64,000 bases of DNA from Loripinus fragilis. Taxonomy: Eukaryota > Mollusca > Bivalvia > Lucinida > Lucinidae. Below, piece by piece: positions 1 through 11,403 of the stretch. Each line of letters starts with the position of its first letter. Position 1 is the first letter of the stretch. A program made the position numbers and the translations under genes. Location: assembly GCA_964019695.1 (NCBI GenBank), contig OZ026524.1, positions 65,355,066 to 65,419,065 on the forward strand, in the 5' to 3' direction. Under the pieces are notes generated by a model, which had not been told where the DNA came from, ran no database searches, and saw only the letters and a program-made list of their open reading frames with translations.

Positions 1-904
1 CTCTCTTGCCCCCCCCCCCCCCCAATGCTATTAGACCTGTATCAAAATTGTTATTTTTCTCCAATTAAACATATCTTGTGGGAGATCGTTGGCAGGTTTT
101 ATATGCACATTTTGTGTATATCTTTGCAAAATAATCGTCTAGAGGTTTAAACTTTGTCTAATTTTGCATAAGTCATTTGTATGCCCCGCCCCCTTGGGGC
201 CGGGGATAACGGGGACATAGCCGGGCTTAAGTGCCGGAATTTGACCTACGATGTGTTCCCGCAGTGCTGTGGATGTGCCTGGGGTTTAATTTCCAGCTTA
301 AATAGCCGGAAAAAACAGCAGGGGCGCTTTAGATTACTTTTGTTCGATGTGCCTATTGATGTCCCTAATATTTTTCATTTGTTGTGTTCTTGTGAACATA
401 TAAAGTTGCATTACGTTATACAAAAAGGCTCCCTGGTGAAAGTATGCGTATGTGTTAAAATACTCTGAAACCACTGGGCCGACTGAAGCAAAAATCAATG
501 GGGCACCACCATGGGATAGGGGAAAAGATAGAAAGCTTATTCAAATGTTTTGTTGTTATTCATTATTGTCAACTCCCGTGGATGGGGACATTTAGCGGGG
601 ATTTTACCACACATTTGGCCCCTCAGTGCAACGCTTTCAGCAGGGCTTTGAAATTTGAAACGTTAAAAAGCCGAATTCCCCGTTCCCGAGGGATGACTGG
701 TGTATAATACCCGACTTTGTCAAAGTCTGCAACATATTACAACCATCTTTTGACTTTTTCGCTTATGGTAAAGACCGCTGTCTAAACCTTCCAACAGTAG
801 CCAAGCTTTCGTACAAAGCATAAACTCCAATGTGGTCGCCGAAGCAGTCTATAAAATCCCTGCTCCGATTGCTGCTAATCTTGTTATACCACACCCCATC
901 TCAC
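1..904. other. No gene recognised (left edge)
   Basis: A run of 14 C lies at 10-23. Short open frames at 181-468 and 498-707 resemble no family I know and lack splice or promoter context. I see no convincing repeat structure apart from the homopolymer. Confidence 0.4.
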
Positions 905-914
905 TCTAAGGCAC

Positions 915-1065
915 TTTCCAGGGGGGGGGGGGGGTCCAACCTTTTCCCAGGGGGGAGGGCTCCAAAATCTAATTTCTATAGAAACCTATAGAACTTGTGA
1001 TTTTCAAGGGGTCCGGACCGCCTACCCCCGCCCCCCCCCCCCCCCCCCCCCGGATCCGTACATGC
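915..1065 (+). repeat. Degenerate GGATCC-ended element (right-end fragment)
   Basis: The text 'ggggtccggacc' followed by a C run and 'cggatcc' near 1,053 matches the right end of the fuller copies at 11.7 and 47.5 kb. Two homopolymers, G14 (921-934) and C21 (1,031-1,051), have expanded at the positions where those copies carry short G and C runs. The left half and the central palindrome are absent. Confidence 0.5.
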
Positions 1066-1095
1066 ACACATCTGAATGCACTGCCTATAATATAT

Positions 1096-1240
1096 ACATG
1101 TATCAGTCATTTGTTTCCACGGAAATAGCTTCGAAATATCTCAACTGTTTCCCGTTTTACATCGCATTGCTATAGTTGCTTACAACATAGAACTGCATGC
1201 TGTGGAGGAAAACAGATGGTTACAAATGACTGACACATGT
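1096..1240. mobile_element. Small inverted-repeat element
   Basis: The left end reads acatgtatcagtcatttgt and the right end is its near-perfect reverse complement (acaaatgactgacacatgt). The element is about 145 bp with no coding capacity, so it is probably a MITE remnant. Confidence 0.55.
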
Positions 1241-1358
1241 AAAATACGTGCTACTGGACGGCATGTTGAATGAGAAGTAAATCTATTTCAGGGTCAGTGA
1301 GAGCCATATACTTCTTGCTCCAGACATGTAAGTTCTGTTTCTTTATCTTTAATATATA

Positions 1359-2411
1359 CACTGAACCAAAGTTATAAGTAGCCACCATATAATTTTTGCT
1401 CCCGTTCAGAAAGTAAAAATCTCTCTCACAAAATTTAAATTCTATAAAAAGGTCTAAGGCTTTGTCGGGACTCTACAAATTATATCTTTTCAAAATAACT
1501 GGTAGACCTTGCACAGACGAGATCTGAGTAAAGGTACCATCATTTCAAAAAGTCACACTTTTTAGTGTGATATAAACTATTCGTCAGATACGTTATCCAT
1601 TTACATTTTAATTTGTTTGAAGATGTTTATAACAGCTGTGATATAAGATGAAAAGAATCAAAAGTTTTTTTGACAATTGAACACTCCATTTCCCTTCTAC
1701 GTTAACATGAAGACTACCACGGTCAACAACTTAATCAAAAGATTTTAGCTTAACCATGCAGTTTGCATACTCACTTTGCATTGCTCTGTACGCTTTATTG
1801 TCTGCGGCACAGCAGTGCAATTTTCAGGGGTTCTTTATTATGAATTGGCATCACTGTTCTGCTTAAAAATTAAAAGAAATCTTTAACAAATGCTATTTAA
1901 ATGACCTTTAAAGTTTCACGTTAAAATCGGAAGTGGATACCAGATTAGTAAAAAATACCGTCAGAAAATGGGCTCATCAAGTTGCATGGTGTTTTGTCAA
2001 ACATATTAACGTAAAATAAAGCACATACAATGATTTTAGTATGTGCAGCTGATGATTTCCGAAAATTTCGGAAAATTTGGAAAATTTTATATTTTTAAAA
2101 ATTCATAAAAAATCTGCGATAAGCAAAATGCCAAGTGTGTGGTGTTTTTTCAAGTCGACTGGGCAGGTTTGCAATCACATGTACTTGAATTTGATAAAAA
2201 CTGCACTCAAAACGCTTATTTTATTCAAAAAAGTGATTTTTTGCATTTTTGAACCCAAAAATCGTGAAGTGATAGAAAACTCTTCCAAAACACCGCTTAT
2301 CTTTAGTCCATTACAATGCACATACATGGGCAAAAATTCATTTCAATATCACTAGGGCTTAGTCAGAAAAAAAGAAATTGAAAAGTGGCTACTTAGAACT
2401 TCGGTTCAGTG
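1359..2411. mobile_element. Non-autonomous Tc1/mariner-like element, 1.05 kb
   Basis: Terminal inverted repeats of about 27 bp start CACTGAACC at both ends and continue AAGTT.TAAGTAGCCAC with two mismatches between ends. TA dinucleotides flank both ends (1,357-1,358 and 2,412-2,413), as expected for TA-targeting elements. No transposase frame is present; the interior is AT-rich filler. The superfamily is inferred from the TA flanks only. Confidence 0.7.
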
Positions 2412-2418
2412 TAATGTA

Positions 2419-2837
2419 CTCGGCGTCAAAAGTTAAGCACCCCTTATATTTTTTTCTGATACCTGGACGAAATATTAGTGAACACGCAATATCTTTATCT
2501 GTTGTGAAACTGCATAAACATTTAATGGAAAATGTGGAAATAATAACGTGATATTCGCATTTTGCTCGAAATATGGGTTTTCGTTAGCGCCCCAAATCTT
2601 CAAGAAGTAATGCCCAACATCTCGTAACAACTTGGTGCTGTTTTCATACAAAATTATCAACTTTTATTCATGTACATAAAGTTGCAGAAAATACAGTTTG
2701 ACCATATTTGATTTTAGCGAAGTGATGAACACATACTTTGTCAAAATAGCATGATTGCTTCACTATCCTATTCCAGTATGACACATTTATCTATATCTAT
2801 GAGGTTTAGTTAGTGGTGCTTAAATTTTGATGCTGTG
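2419..2837. mobile_element. Second TA-flanked MITE abutting the first
   Basis: The left end CTCGGCGTCAAAAGTTAAGC and the right end (reverse complement CACAGCATCAAAATTTAAGC) form inverted repeats. TA flanks both ends (2,417-2,418 and 2,838-2,839). The element is about 420 bp, has no coding frame, and begins only 7 bp after the 1,359-2,411 element ends. Confidence 0.65.
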
Positions 2838-2964
2838 TATATTTGAATGCCCCTTCAATTATGTTTCCTCTGTTTGGATAAGGCTTCAGTGTTTCTGTCA
2901 TTTTGTGACGGCTTCATTAATTGATAGGTTTGTACCCGTTGATAATCTTTTAAGTGTTAGTAGG

Positions 2965-3105
2965 CGTTGATTAAATGACTCGCTTGTCATCCTGGGATCG
3001 AATCCAGGCGTCAAAGTATTGCAAATTGGTGGTAGGCCGTCCAAGGTAAATGTTTTTCCCCCGGGTTGTTCAGTTTCCTCCACCATTTGTGACCACAGAA
3101 CGCCA
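2965..3105 (+). repeat. tRNA-derived SINE fragment
   Basis: A B-box-like GGATCGAATCC lies near 2,995, followed by a 'ccccgggttgttcagtttcctccaccat' type SINE body. The A box is degenerate. Confidence 0.45.
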
Positions 3106-3114
3106 ACATCTGCT

Positions 3115-3300
3115 TAATGTCCACGGCAAATAGATGAGTTCATTATGGGGGATCCTAGCCAGGCTAAACCTAAGCTGATAACCATTCCTAATCCTTTTCA
3201 TTAAAATGAATGTGCGAAGCCCGGGAATCGAATCGGCACACTACGATTCGCAAGCTGAGACACGCTATCGACTGCACCAACCAGACAGGTAGCACGTTTG
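3115..3300 (-). repeat. tRNA-derived SINE fragment
   Basis: Read on the minus strand, the segment starts with an A-box-like TGGTTGGTGCAGTCG and continues to a B-box GATTCGATTCC near 3,222-3,232. It is a different SINE family from the TGGCTCAGTGG elements elsewhere in the window. Confidence 0.5.
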
Positions 3301-3514
3301 GTCCCGAAATGATAGAACTTTATAATTATGGTTTTTGAGAGGTCTGAGGGATATATTGTTGGCGTCGTTCGTACGTCCGTCCGTCCGGAACCATATCACA
3401 GTACCTATTGGTCAGGTTGCATTGCCATTGTCTTAGTACAGGCATTTGTAAATTTTTTATGCTGAAATTGTGCATGCATGCAGAGGAGTAATAGATAGAT
3501 AACACATCCAACAA

Positions 3515-3930
3515 GATTTAAGTCTGAAGGCCTGGGCCCAATCCCCTGGGTAGGGCCAAGGCCAAAATTAAACTTTTTCTGAATATGGCCATGTTGCATA
3601 TCAAATTAAAGCCGACGACGCATGCAGTAACATCGAAGCAAATATTTTGTCAACAGACACACCCTCGATCCCGGGGGTGGGGTAAAAAGGTCAATTCATT
3701 TTTATTCTGAAAGAAGTCATGTTGCATATCAAATTAAAGGGATTTGAGCATAGAACACTATGAAAGCAAATATTCTGTCCTTACACACACCATCGATCCA
3801 TGGGGTAGGGTCAAAAGGCCAAATGCTGTTTTCTCTTGTTGCATTAAGGAGTGTAGAACAGCATGCAAGCTAAATCTTGACTTTACACACACCTCTGACC
3901 TCTGGGATTGGGTTGAAAGGTCAGATATTG
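3515..3930 (+). repeat. Tandem repeat, ~130-bp unit, about 3 diverged copies
   Basis: The phrase catgttgcatatcaaattaa occurs near 3,590 and again 129 bp later. The following text (aaatattctgtc, acacacacc, gatcc.tggggt, aaaggtca) recurs in a third, weaker unit ending near 3,930. Short open frames inside are incidental. Confidence 0.6.
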
Positions 3931-3962
3931 AAATTGTGAAGATATTCATTCTTTAATTAAAC

Positions 3963-4125
3963 TAAGTAAGAAAGAGGGCAAAGATCAGGAATCGATACAA
4001 TTAAGCACCACACCTGACCCAGGATACCAATGGGAAAGTGACTTCAAAATTAAAATTCACAAATGAGAGCCAAGAGGTCAGCCCTTACCCAGCAGGTGAC
4101 TAAAACATACTTGGCATGCTTTTGA
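3963..4125 (-). repeat. Family B dispersed repeat, partial
   Basis: The segment holds agatcaggaatcgatacaat and cccttacccagcaggtgac. Their reverse complements recur at 20.4-20.65, 34.9-35.4 and 52.5 kb. Confidence 0.55.
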
Positions 4126-4282
4126 TATGATCCCAATGATACCCAAGGTGAACTAAGGGTCTAGATAAATGGGATTTATATTTTGTGATTTACATGTTTC
4201 TCTAAAGTAATCCTTCGTCGGAGGATATAAATTCGACGAATTTGTCTTTTTAGTTTTACTATGTCTTTCATTCTCTTTTCAG

Positions 4283-4487
4283 AATGGATGCCAACTGCCT
4301 ATGTGTGGACTGTGGCAACTACTATAAGAACCAAAACTCGTTACGGGTGCACCGGAAAACTCATACTGGGCTCCGCCCATTCACCTGCGATGTCTGCAAT
4401 AAATCGTTTGGGAGGAAGGATGTCCTAGGAGAACATCTGAAGGCAGGGCTGAGGCTTTCAACATTTCAATTTTCAAAGTCCTTCTAA
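4283..4487 (+). CDS. C2H2 zinc-finger exon (partial gene)
   Basis: A pyrimidine-rich acceptor (ttctcttttcag, ending 4,282) precedes an open frame that starts ATGGATGCC at 4,284. The ATG is probably internal rather than the start, because one base precedes it in the exon. The first finger is complete: C-x2-C-x12-H-x3-H, ending VHRKTH, followed by a TGLRPF linker. The second finger has C-x2-C-x12-H, but the frame then reads LKAG and no second zinc-binding His appears before the stop at 4,485-4,487. Either the finger is completed by the next exon, with a possible weak GC donor (AAG|GCAGGG) at about 4,440, or this is a degenerate terminal exon. The role is presumably nuclear DNA binding. No flanking exon was identified and the gene identity is unknown. 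Confidence 0.6.
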
Positions 4488-4629
4488 AAGCCCTCCACTG
4501 CGGGGCCTTTGTGGGATATTCTCTTTTTTGCATAATTTAGGAGTTATTGCCCCAGGGGATACAAATGACTGCTGCATTAGCAATATTAAGCTAAAAGGGT
4601 ACATAGCCAAGGTGCCATGGAAACAATAT

Positions 4630-5240
4630 AAGAGTCCAAAATGTTACTACGATGCACACCGGTCCTTATGATAGCGCTGGGATGCTCTGTGTTTAAAGCT
4701 TTATGACATTTTTTTCTTAAGTAAATTGAGTAAACATCAACCAGACACACCGATAAGAGTGCTTGATGCAAAATAATCCCCTTTCTTTCTACCAAACCAC
4801 AACACATGCTGTGGATACTCAAAAGAACCATCTCACTGAAGCAACCCTTGTGAGCACCCAAACATATGATGTGTGGCTTATACAAGCCCAATGTAAATTG
4901 GGTGAACATCAACCAGACCTCCAGATAAGGTTGCATGAAGTAGAATCATTTTTCCTTCAACCAAACCACAACACATGTTGTGGGTACTGAAAAGAACCAT
5001 CTCACCGAGATGATTCTTTTGAGCACTCAAAACATATGATGTGTGGCTTATAAAACTGTTAAGTAGATTGAGAAAGCATAACCAGACCTCCAGATAAGAC
5101 TGTTTCACGCAAAATTCTTTTTCGTTTTACCGAAAAACAACACATGTTGTGGATACTCAAAATAACTGCCTCACTGAGACAACTATTTTGAGCGCCCAAA
5201 ACATATAGTATTTGGCTTCTTAAACTTTGAAAATAAAATG
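4630..5240 (+). repeat. Tandem repeat, 169-bp unit, about 3 copies
   Basis: The anchor aacacatg(c/t)tgtgg occurs at 4,801, 4,970 and 5,139, so the period is 169 bp both times. Each unit carries 'aaccatctcac' and 'aaaacatatgatgtgtggct'. One related single unit lies at about 60.8-61.05 kb. Confidence 0.75.
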
Positions 5241-6475
5241 TGTAAATTGAGACAATTGCTGCTCTTTATTTTTGCTCAGAAATCAAGAGGAACCACCGGC
5301 CATAATGCAGATACCTGGTCGTTTTGTACGGATTAGATGTAAAGCTTATGCACCCCAATTATACCGCTAAACAGGCGACAAAACAGACGATGCATATGAG
5401 CATAATCTTTATCAGTCCCATGTTGATAAGTGCTGAGTTTTGTAAACACATTCTTTTATATTTCTAGCAGTCATTGTCTTCAGAAACTAGAGTTTTCCTT
5501 TTTGGTAATACTTTTGATTCATTACATTTGAAAAATTCCCTTTTTAGCGGTAGAGTTCCCTTTGGAGGTGCATCCAAGTCGGAAGTCAATGCACCTAGCC
5601 TTCGCCGAGCCTTTGTTCTTCTCCTTTCTGGTTGGTCAAACGGATGGTTCCTAGAAGAAAATGGCATGATTATAAAACACGTAATGTTACAGAATACATC
5701 TGTTGTCTAGGTTGAAAACTTTAAAAATGTCATATGAAATGCTCTTCTGCATAGATTTAAGTTCCTAATTTGCAGTCAGTGACGGGAATGCATTATTCGA
5801 AACTGTAACAAAGGTACATCATCACTCTAACGAATGTTTTCGCTGCTTTTGAAGGATCTAAACTTTTTCTTTTGATTTTATTTAATGCAAATTACCTTCT
5901 GATTAGTCTTTTATTTCCATGACCATATCATATAAGGCTGTGTGACGGCATAAAGCCTACCATGGCCGCTTCCATTACAATCCATTTGCAAATGTTAATA
6001 ACCTCACTTTTTATTTTGCAACCGATTTTAACGACACTGGTATCAAAGTGGTTTTTAGAATACATTCTTTTAAATATACTATGTTTAGGATTGCAGTTCC
6101 CTATAAGAATCACATGTATCATGTCGAACTTACAGATATAGAGGTGAATGATAGTTGAAAATGCATGCTTTGTATTCTTGCAAACCATGTTTACTCTTTT
6201 TCATCATCATGTTTGCTTTGATATAAAGAAGCAGACAAACCCTGCCTGTTGCATGATATCAGAATACTTACATAGGTTTTATTGTTCCTTCTTTTGGTCG
6301 GTTATCAGCTTGGACACAATTAGAGTAGGTTTTCTCTGAGACTCCCTCAACCACAGGATAGGCAGATGACCTTGAAGTTTTCATGAAGAACCCTCTATGA
6401 ATAAATATTAACAGATTAATTGGTAGAAATGAAAACATTTACCATATCTACATTAAGTGCTGGCTCCCGGTCTTC
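5241..6475. other. Anonymous AT-rich DNA
   Basis: No gene, RNA or clear repeat structure was recognised. Short open frames at 5,474-5,710 and on the opposite strand overlap each other and match nothing known to me. Confidence 0.4.
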
Positions 6476-6569
6476 AGGTGGTCAGTTATGTAAATAAGGT
6501 AACCAGAACCCTGTCCCCATATTTAGGTATTGGGGTACTGGTTACCTGCTTTTCCATTACTAACCACCT
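6476..6569. repeat. Hairpin element, ~30-bp arms
   Basis: The left arm aggtggtcagttatgtaaat continues to 'aaggtaaccag'. The right arm is its diverged reverse complement, ending 'ctaaccacct'. The centre is short and AT/GC mixed, so this is a foldback MITE-like element. Confidence 0.6.
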
Positions 6570-7137
6570 CTTAACTGTGAGTTAATGTATATATGGCCAA
6601 ACAAAATGAATATAGATTTAAAAGTAATTTAATTTATCATTGATATTTATGCAAATCAAAACAGTTCTATGGAGGAGCCAAGTGATTCAAATGCACATTA
6701 AATATTGGCCACTAAAGCAGCGCAAATGTGCCACGTTAGGGACGGTGAGCATTTAAACTGTCTCGTTACCGGATGTGGATTTAATTCTGAGTAGCTAGGT
6801 TCCTGGTCTTGAAGCGCGTTTCGTTTTTTTCTGAGATAACTTGATACAAAATCTTTACAGAATTCGCCACAAGTATCGCTGATCGCTAATTACCAAAATC
6901 ACGCATTCTGGCTGTTTTGCTCAAACAGCATGCCAATCCAGTAATTGAGCAAGAGGCATCTTATATATATTACATGTTGTTCATTATTATAAGTTGCTTA
7001 CGGTGAGTCAAGCTTTTTTTTGAAGCTCTAACTCGTATTAATTAAAAATAAGTCCGTTTTTATTTCGCTGACACTCATCACCCAAACAGCTAATGTACTG
7101 ATCTTCCTTTTACCTAGAGGAGACAAGACGACATATT

Positions 7138-7329
7138 GTTTTGTTTGATTTGATTCTTTACGTCCCATCAACAATCTTTCAGTTTTCAAGGGACGGGTCT
7201 TCCTGGGTTGAACCTGTACAAAGCTAGGATTAATGTCTTGATCAAGGACACAAGACAGTGATGCCAGTGAGGATCGAACCCACAGCCCCTCGGTCTCGAG
7301 TCAAGCACGCTACCACTGAGCACTGCGGT
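7138..7329 (-). repeat. tRNA-derived SINE (TGGCTCAGTGG family)
   Basis: On the minus strand the order is a degenerate A box, then gcttgactcgagaccgag, then a B-box-like GGTTCGATCC, then a body ending in gatgggacgtaaagaatc and a tail of CAAA/CAAAT. The same body occurs at 9.16, 22.64, 34.6 and 61.7 kb. Internal A and B boxes would serve as a Pol III promoter in an active copy. Confidence 0.8.
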
Positions 7330-7394
7330 AATTAAGCAGTTATTTCCTGACTGTTTGGTAGAATAGTTAAACCTATGATTCTTGGTAGAGTGGA

Positions 7395-7452
7395 CAGCTC
7401 AATGTACTATTGCCCTTGGCATTACGGCCTCAGGCAATAGTACAATGAGCTG
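7395..7452. repeat. Short palindrome
   Basis: cagctcaatgtactattgcc pairs with ggcaatagtacaatgagctg across an 18-base centre. The arms carry a single base difference. Confidence 0.6.
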
Positions 7453-7549
7453 TGCATGGCAAAATATTAACAATTATGTACATGAAGCATGAAAGTATGA
7501 AAGTGCCTTCGATCAGCTTGAATAGTAACATTTGGTACGGATAATGAGC

Positions 7550-7752
7550 GGACGTGTCTTCAGGGTTTCCGACCAAATCTTGCTAAAACCAGCCTGCTCA
7601 TTAACAGCGACTAGATAGAAGCTAGAAGCTTAGAATGTGCCAAGTTTAGCGTAGTTATTATACTTTCCAGGGAGCATACAACAAAGTCTCGCATCAGACT
7701 GGCTGGATGCGCAGACTGGTCTGTGCCTTTGTTGAGACAGGTTTTCTCGCTA
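7550..7752 (-). mobile_element. MITE of the REKTCLR type
   Basis: The ends 'gtgtcttcagggtttccgac' and 'gagacaggttttct' match in inverted orientation the ends of the fuller copy at 54.0-54.23 kb. It contains the 'gcagactggtctgtgcctttgtt' core near 7,713-7,735. Confidence 0.6.
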
Positions 7753-7810
7753 TGATCTGAGATATGCGGAATGGCCTTTAAACCCTGAAAATGTATAACG
7801 ACTATAGCGC

Positions 7811-8030
7811 GATGCGCGGATCCAGAATGATTTGTCAGAGGGGGTCCAACTTTGACAACGTTTTTTTAGTATGATTAGGGGAAGGATCCAAAATACCACT
7901 TCTAGCGGGCCATCAACGGCCCGCCTGCGAAACGCCATTTAAACTGCGTTTCGCTGGCGGGCCGATGATGGCCCAACATTGAATACTGGATTAAGGGGAT
8001 CCGGACCAGTATTGCTAAGGACCCCTATAG
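7811..8030 (+). mobile_element. GGATCC-ended element, right-truncated copy
   Basis: It starts gatgcgcggatccaga, then 'tgtcagagggggtccaact', then a central palindrome built on gcgaaacgccatttaaa / gcgtttcgctggcgggcc. The right terminal CTCTGGATCCGCGCATG seen in the copies at 11.7 and 47.5 kb is missing. Confidence 0.7.
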
Positions 8031-9157
8031 TGATTAAATTCAATCAAAATTAAATATACCGTAACTAAATATAACTCTGCTCAAAGATGCCAATGCGTTA
8101 CGCAGAGAATTTAGGCTATAAAATGGTCACTTTAGATTAAAAAAAAATCTCAGATTTTTTTTATATTTTGATCAAAACAAAGATCGTGGGTACAGGTTAG
8201 AACTGCAACATTGAGGTGGTTGTGACGTTAACCTACAATCTACATTTCAGAGCAAATGAAGAAGTTATGTATGCAACTAAAACTCTTATTTTACTATATA
8301 AAAAGTGGGGTTTAAACTATATTTGATGAGAAATTGGGGACAATTTTGAAAACTGAGACTCGCTCAAAAAGTGTGGGATAAGGTCACTACAGGTGCTGTT
8401 TTCCAAAAACCAAGACAGAGAAGCATTTGAGATGCCGCTCTCTTAATCAATGCAGCACCACTCTCCTTAGCAACGCAGCACACTGTTCTACATAACCCAA
8501 ACAGGTAAAATAGATCCCTTCTTAATAAACCTCACCATCCTCTATGTTCTGCTTGTGTGTGTTCGTGCATGTATACGTGCGTGCATGGCTGGCATGCTGG
8601 AAGGAAATGGATTGATTATGCATATGCTTTAAGCGGCGCACTCCATTCTGCGATAATGTATTAAAATGGGGGCCGGCAAACGGCGTAGTATACATTTTCG
8701 CCAAGATCGGCGTAAAATCGTTTTCTTCAGATTTTTTCTCAAAACACAAGTTTCACTTTTCAACTGTTACAACGTTTCGATGCTATGGGACCAGACGTTG
8801 ACTCGTGCATGGGTAAATGAAAGATATGTACACCAGATTAAAATTCTATGGCTTGAAAGTCGGTAATTTACAAGAAATCAACAAAAATGTCATTCCCTCC
8901 CGATCGGTACTCGAATAAATTTCTATATGCTTGCATAAATCACCATGTACATGTCGGATACTTAAAAAGGATTGAATTCTATAGTCCTTTAGGCATACGG
9001 CATGTTTTTCTATGCAGTATTAACAACAACAAAAATGAAAACACTTACCACTTCCGCTGTCAACAGGTGTGTCGCCGCCATTTTATTCCAGAAAATAGGC
9101 GTATGACGTACCGGCAATACGCGTAAATACCGGCAAAGCGACGTATACATTGACCAG
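8031..9157. other. Anonymous DNA
   Basis: No gene recognised. Small open frames at 8,666-8,866 and 8,887-9,126 have no recognisable domain. No strong repeat structure was seen. Confidence 0.35.
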
Positions 9158-9350
9158 TGTGGCAGTGGCTCAGTGGTAGAGTGCTTGACTCGAGACCGAG
9201 GGGCAGTGGGTTCGAGCCTCACTGGCGTCACTGCATTGTTGTCCTTGAGCAAGACACATTTATCCTAGCTTAGTGCTGGTTTATCCCAGGACGACCCGTC
9301 TCTTTTTAACTGAAAGATTGTTGATGGGACGTAAAGAATCAAATCAAACA
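9158..9350 (+). repeat. tRNA-derived SINE, near full length
   Basis: A box TGGCTCAGTGGTAGAGTG, then B box GGTTCGAGCC at about 9,210, then the body 'ttatcctagcttagtgctgg' and the tail gatgggacgtaaagaatcaa followed by ATCAAAC. Confidence 0.85.
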
Positions 9351-9479
9351 ATGTTTATGGTGGCAAAATAAGAACAAGAGGGCCCTAGGGCCCGGGAGCC
9401 CTTGATCCTGGCACATGGGTAGATGATGCATTCGCCGGTGGCTAAGGAGATATGATAAGATTTAAAAGATATTCGTATT

Positions 9480-11025
9480 CTTAGCTCTGGTAGCCATGTT
9501 GTTCTGCCTAGCTGATCAATTTAAGTAGAGGGCAACATGAGGGCCATTCCTGTGAAATAATTTTGATTTTGGACCAAGTGGTTCGAGAGATTTCATTTGA
9601 ATATATTACTTATCCAGAGCTCTGCTAACCCCCTTTTCAGCAGAGAAAAAAACATTTGTGCAATTTTGGTAGAGGGCATCATGGGAACATTTCATTGAAA
9701 TTATCTTAAATTTGTACCAGTGGTTCAGGGAAACGTCATTTACAGACATTTCTCATCTAGAGCTCTGGTAACCCTGTAACCGTTTTCGCACTTTTGGTAG
9801 AAGCCAACATGAGGAACAATTCTGTGAAATTGTTTTGAATTTGAAGCAGTGGTTCAGGAGGAAATGTCATTAAAAGACATTTCTTATCTAGAGCTCTGGC
9901 AGCCCCTTTGTTCTGCGGGGCAGAACACTTTGTGCAATTTTGGAAGAGGGTATTATAGGAACAATTCTGTGAAACTATTTTGAATTTTGACCAGTGGTTC
10001 AGGAGGAGAGACCGTTTAACGATAATTCTTATCTGGAGCTCTGGCGGCCCTTTTATTTAGTGGAGCAGAACCATTTGTGCAATCGTAGTAGAAGGTATCT
10101 AGAGAAACAATTCTGTGAAATTATTTTGAATTTGGACCACTGGTTCAGGAGGAGATGTCTTTTAAAGATATTTCTTATCTGGAGCTCTGCTGATCCTTTT
10201 GTTCAGCAGAGCGGAACCATTTGAGCAAGTTTGTAGAGTGCATTATGAAGAACGATTCTGTGAATTTATTTCGAATTTGGGCCAGTGGTTCAGGAGGAGA
10301 TGTCGTTTAAAATATTTCTTATCTAGAGCTCTGGCGGCTCTCATGTTCAGTGAAGCAGAACCTTTATGCAATTTTGAAAGAGGGCATCCTGGGGAATATT
10401 CATATGAAGTTATATGAAATTTTGACCGGTGGTTCAGGACGGGATGTTGTATAAATATATTATCTTGAGCTCTGGCGTCCCTTTTGTTCAGTGGAGCAGA
10501 ACCATTTGTGTGCAATTTCGGTAAAAGGTATAACGAGGAACAATTCTGTGAAATTATCTTGAATTTGGACCAGTGGTTCAGGTCGAGATGTCTTATAAAG
10601 ATATTTCTAATCTGGAGCCCTGGCAGCCCTTTTCTTCAGTCGAACAGAACCATTTCTGCAATTTTGGTAGAGGGTATGAAGAGGATTAATTCTGTGAATA
10701 TATTTTGAACTTGGACAAGTGGTTCAGAAGGAGATGTATTGTAAAGATATATCTTATCTAGCGCTTTGACGGCCCTCGTGTTCAGCGGAGCGAAACCATT
10801 TGTGCAGTTTTGGTAGACGGCTTCATAAGAAACTATTCAATAAATCAATTTTAAACTTGGGCCAGCAGGAGATGTCGATTAAAAGATTTCTTATCTGGAG
10901 CTTTGGCGGCTCTCGTGTTCAGTGGAGCGGAACCATTTAATATGCAATTCTGAAAGAGGGCATCATGGGGAACATTCAAGTGAAGTTATATGAAATTTGG
11001 ACCCGCGGTTCAGGAGGAGATGTCG
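9480..11025 (+). repeat. Tandem array, ~144-bp unit, about 11 copies
   Basis: The phrase gagctctggcggcccttttg (variants) recurs at about 9,617, 9,760, 9,892, 10,037, 10,182, 10,325, 10,468, 10,614, 10,758 and 10,898. Spacings are 132-146 bp, mostly 143-145. Each unit also carries 'gcagaaccatttgtgcaatt' and 'ggaccagtggttcaggagga'. Overlapping open frames here reflect the repeat and do not indicate genes. Confidence 0.85.
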
Positions 11026-11403
11026 TTTAAAGCTGCATACTCTGTTACTATGAACATTTTTCGGAAAAAAAATATTTTCTTTTTAAATCATTTGTAAAAG
11101 TAGAATAAAGTTATGCTGTCACAATAAATCTAATTTCTACAGCTGAAAACTGCATGGAAAAGTGAATTATCTTATAAAAACAGGTGTTTTTTCTCTTGTT
11201 TGTAATTATTTGCGTCCCTCCAATAATTCTAGAGAGGTTATTTTTAACATAAATGCTGTTGTTTCGGCACTAATAATTTGTTAATTATTACGAAAATGGT
11301 AAAATGTATATCTGAATTTTAGTATTTTTACTGTGTTCTTGAAAAATAGAAACATTATTTCTAAAATGAAAATATCAAAAGTTACAGACTATACAGCTTT
11401 AAA
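11026..11403. mobile_element. TTTAAAGCTG MITE, copy 1
   Basis: The left end TTTAAAGCTGCATACTCTGT and the right end (reverse complement TTTAAAGCTGTATAGTCTGT) are inverted repeats with two mismatches in 20. The same 370-bp sequence occurs at 63.28-63.65 kb. Confidence 0.8.

Noticed and set aside
181..707. Two short plus-strand open frames near the left edge
   Set aside because: No domain, splice or promoter support; frames of this length are expected by chance.
9994..10708. Chain of similar open frames (MFSxAEPF...QWFRRRC)
   Set aside because: They are translations of the 144-bp tandem array and not a repeat-domain protein gene.
9480..11025. CRISPR-like array
   Set aside because: Whole 144-bp units repeat with no short-repeat/unique-spacer alternation; the DNA is animal nuclear.
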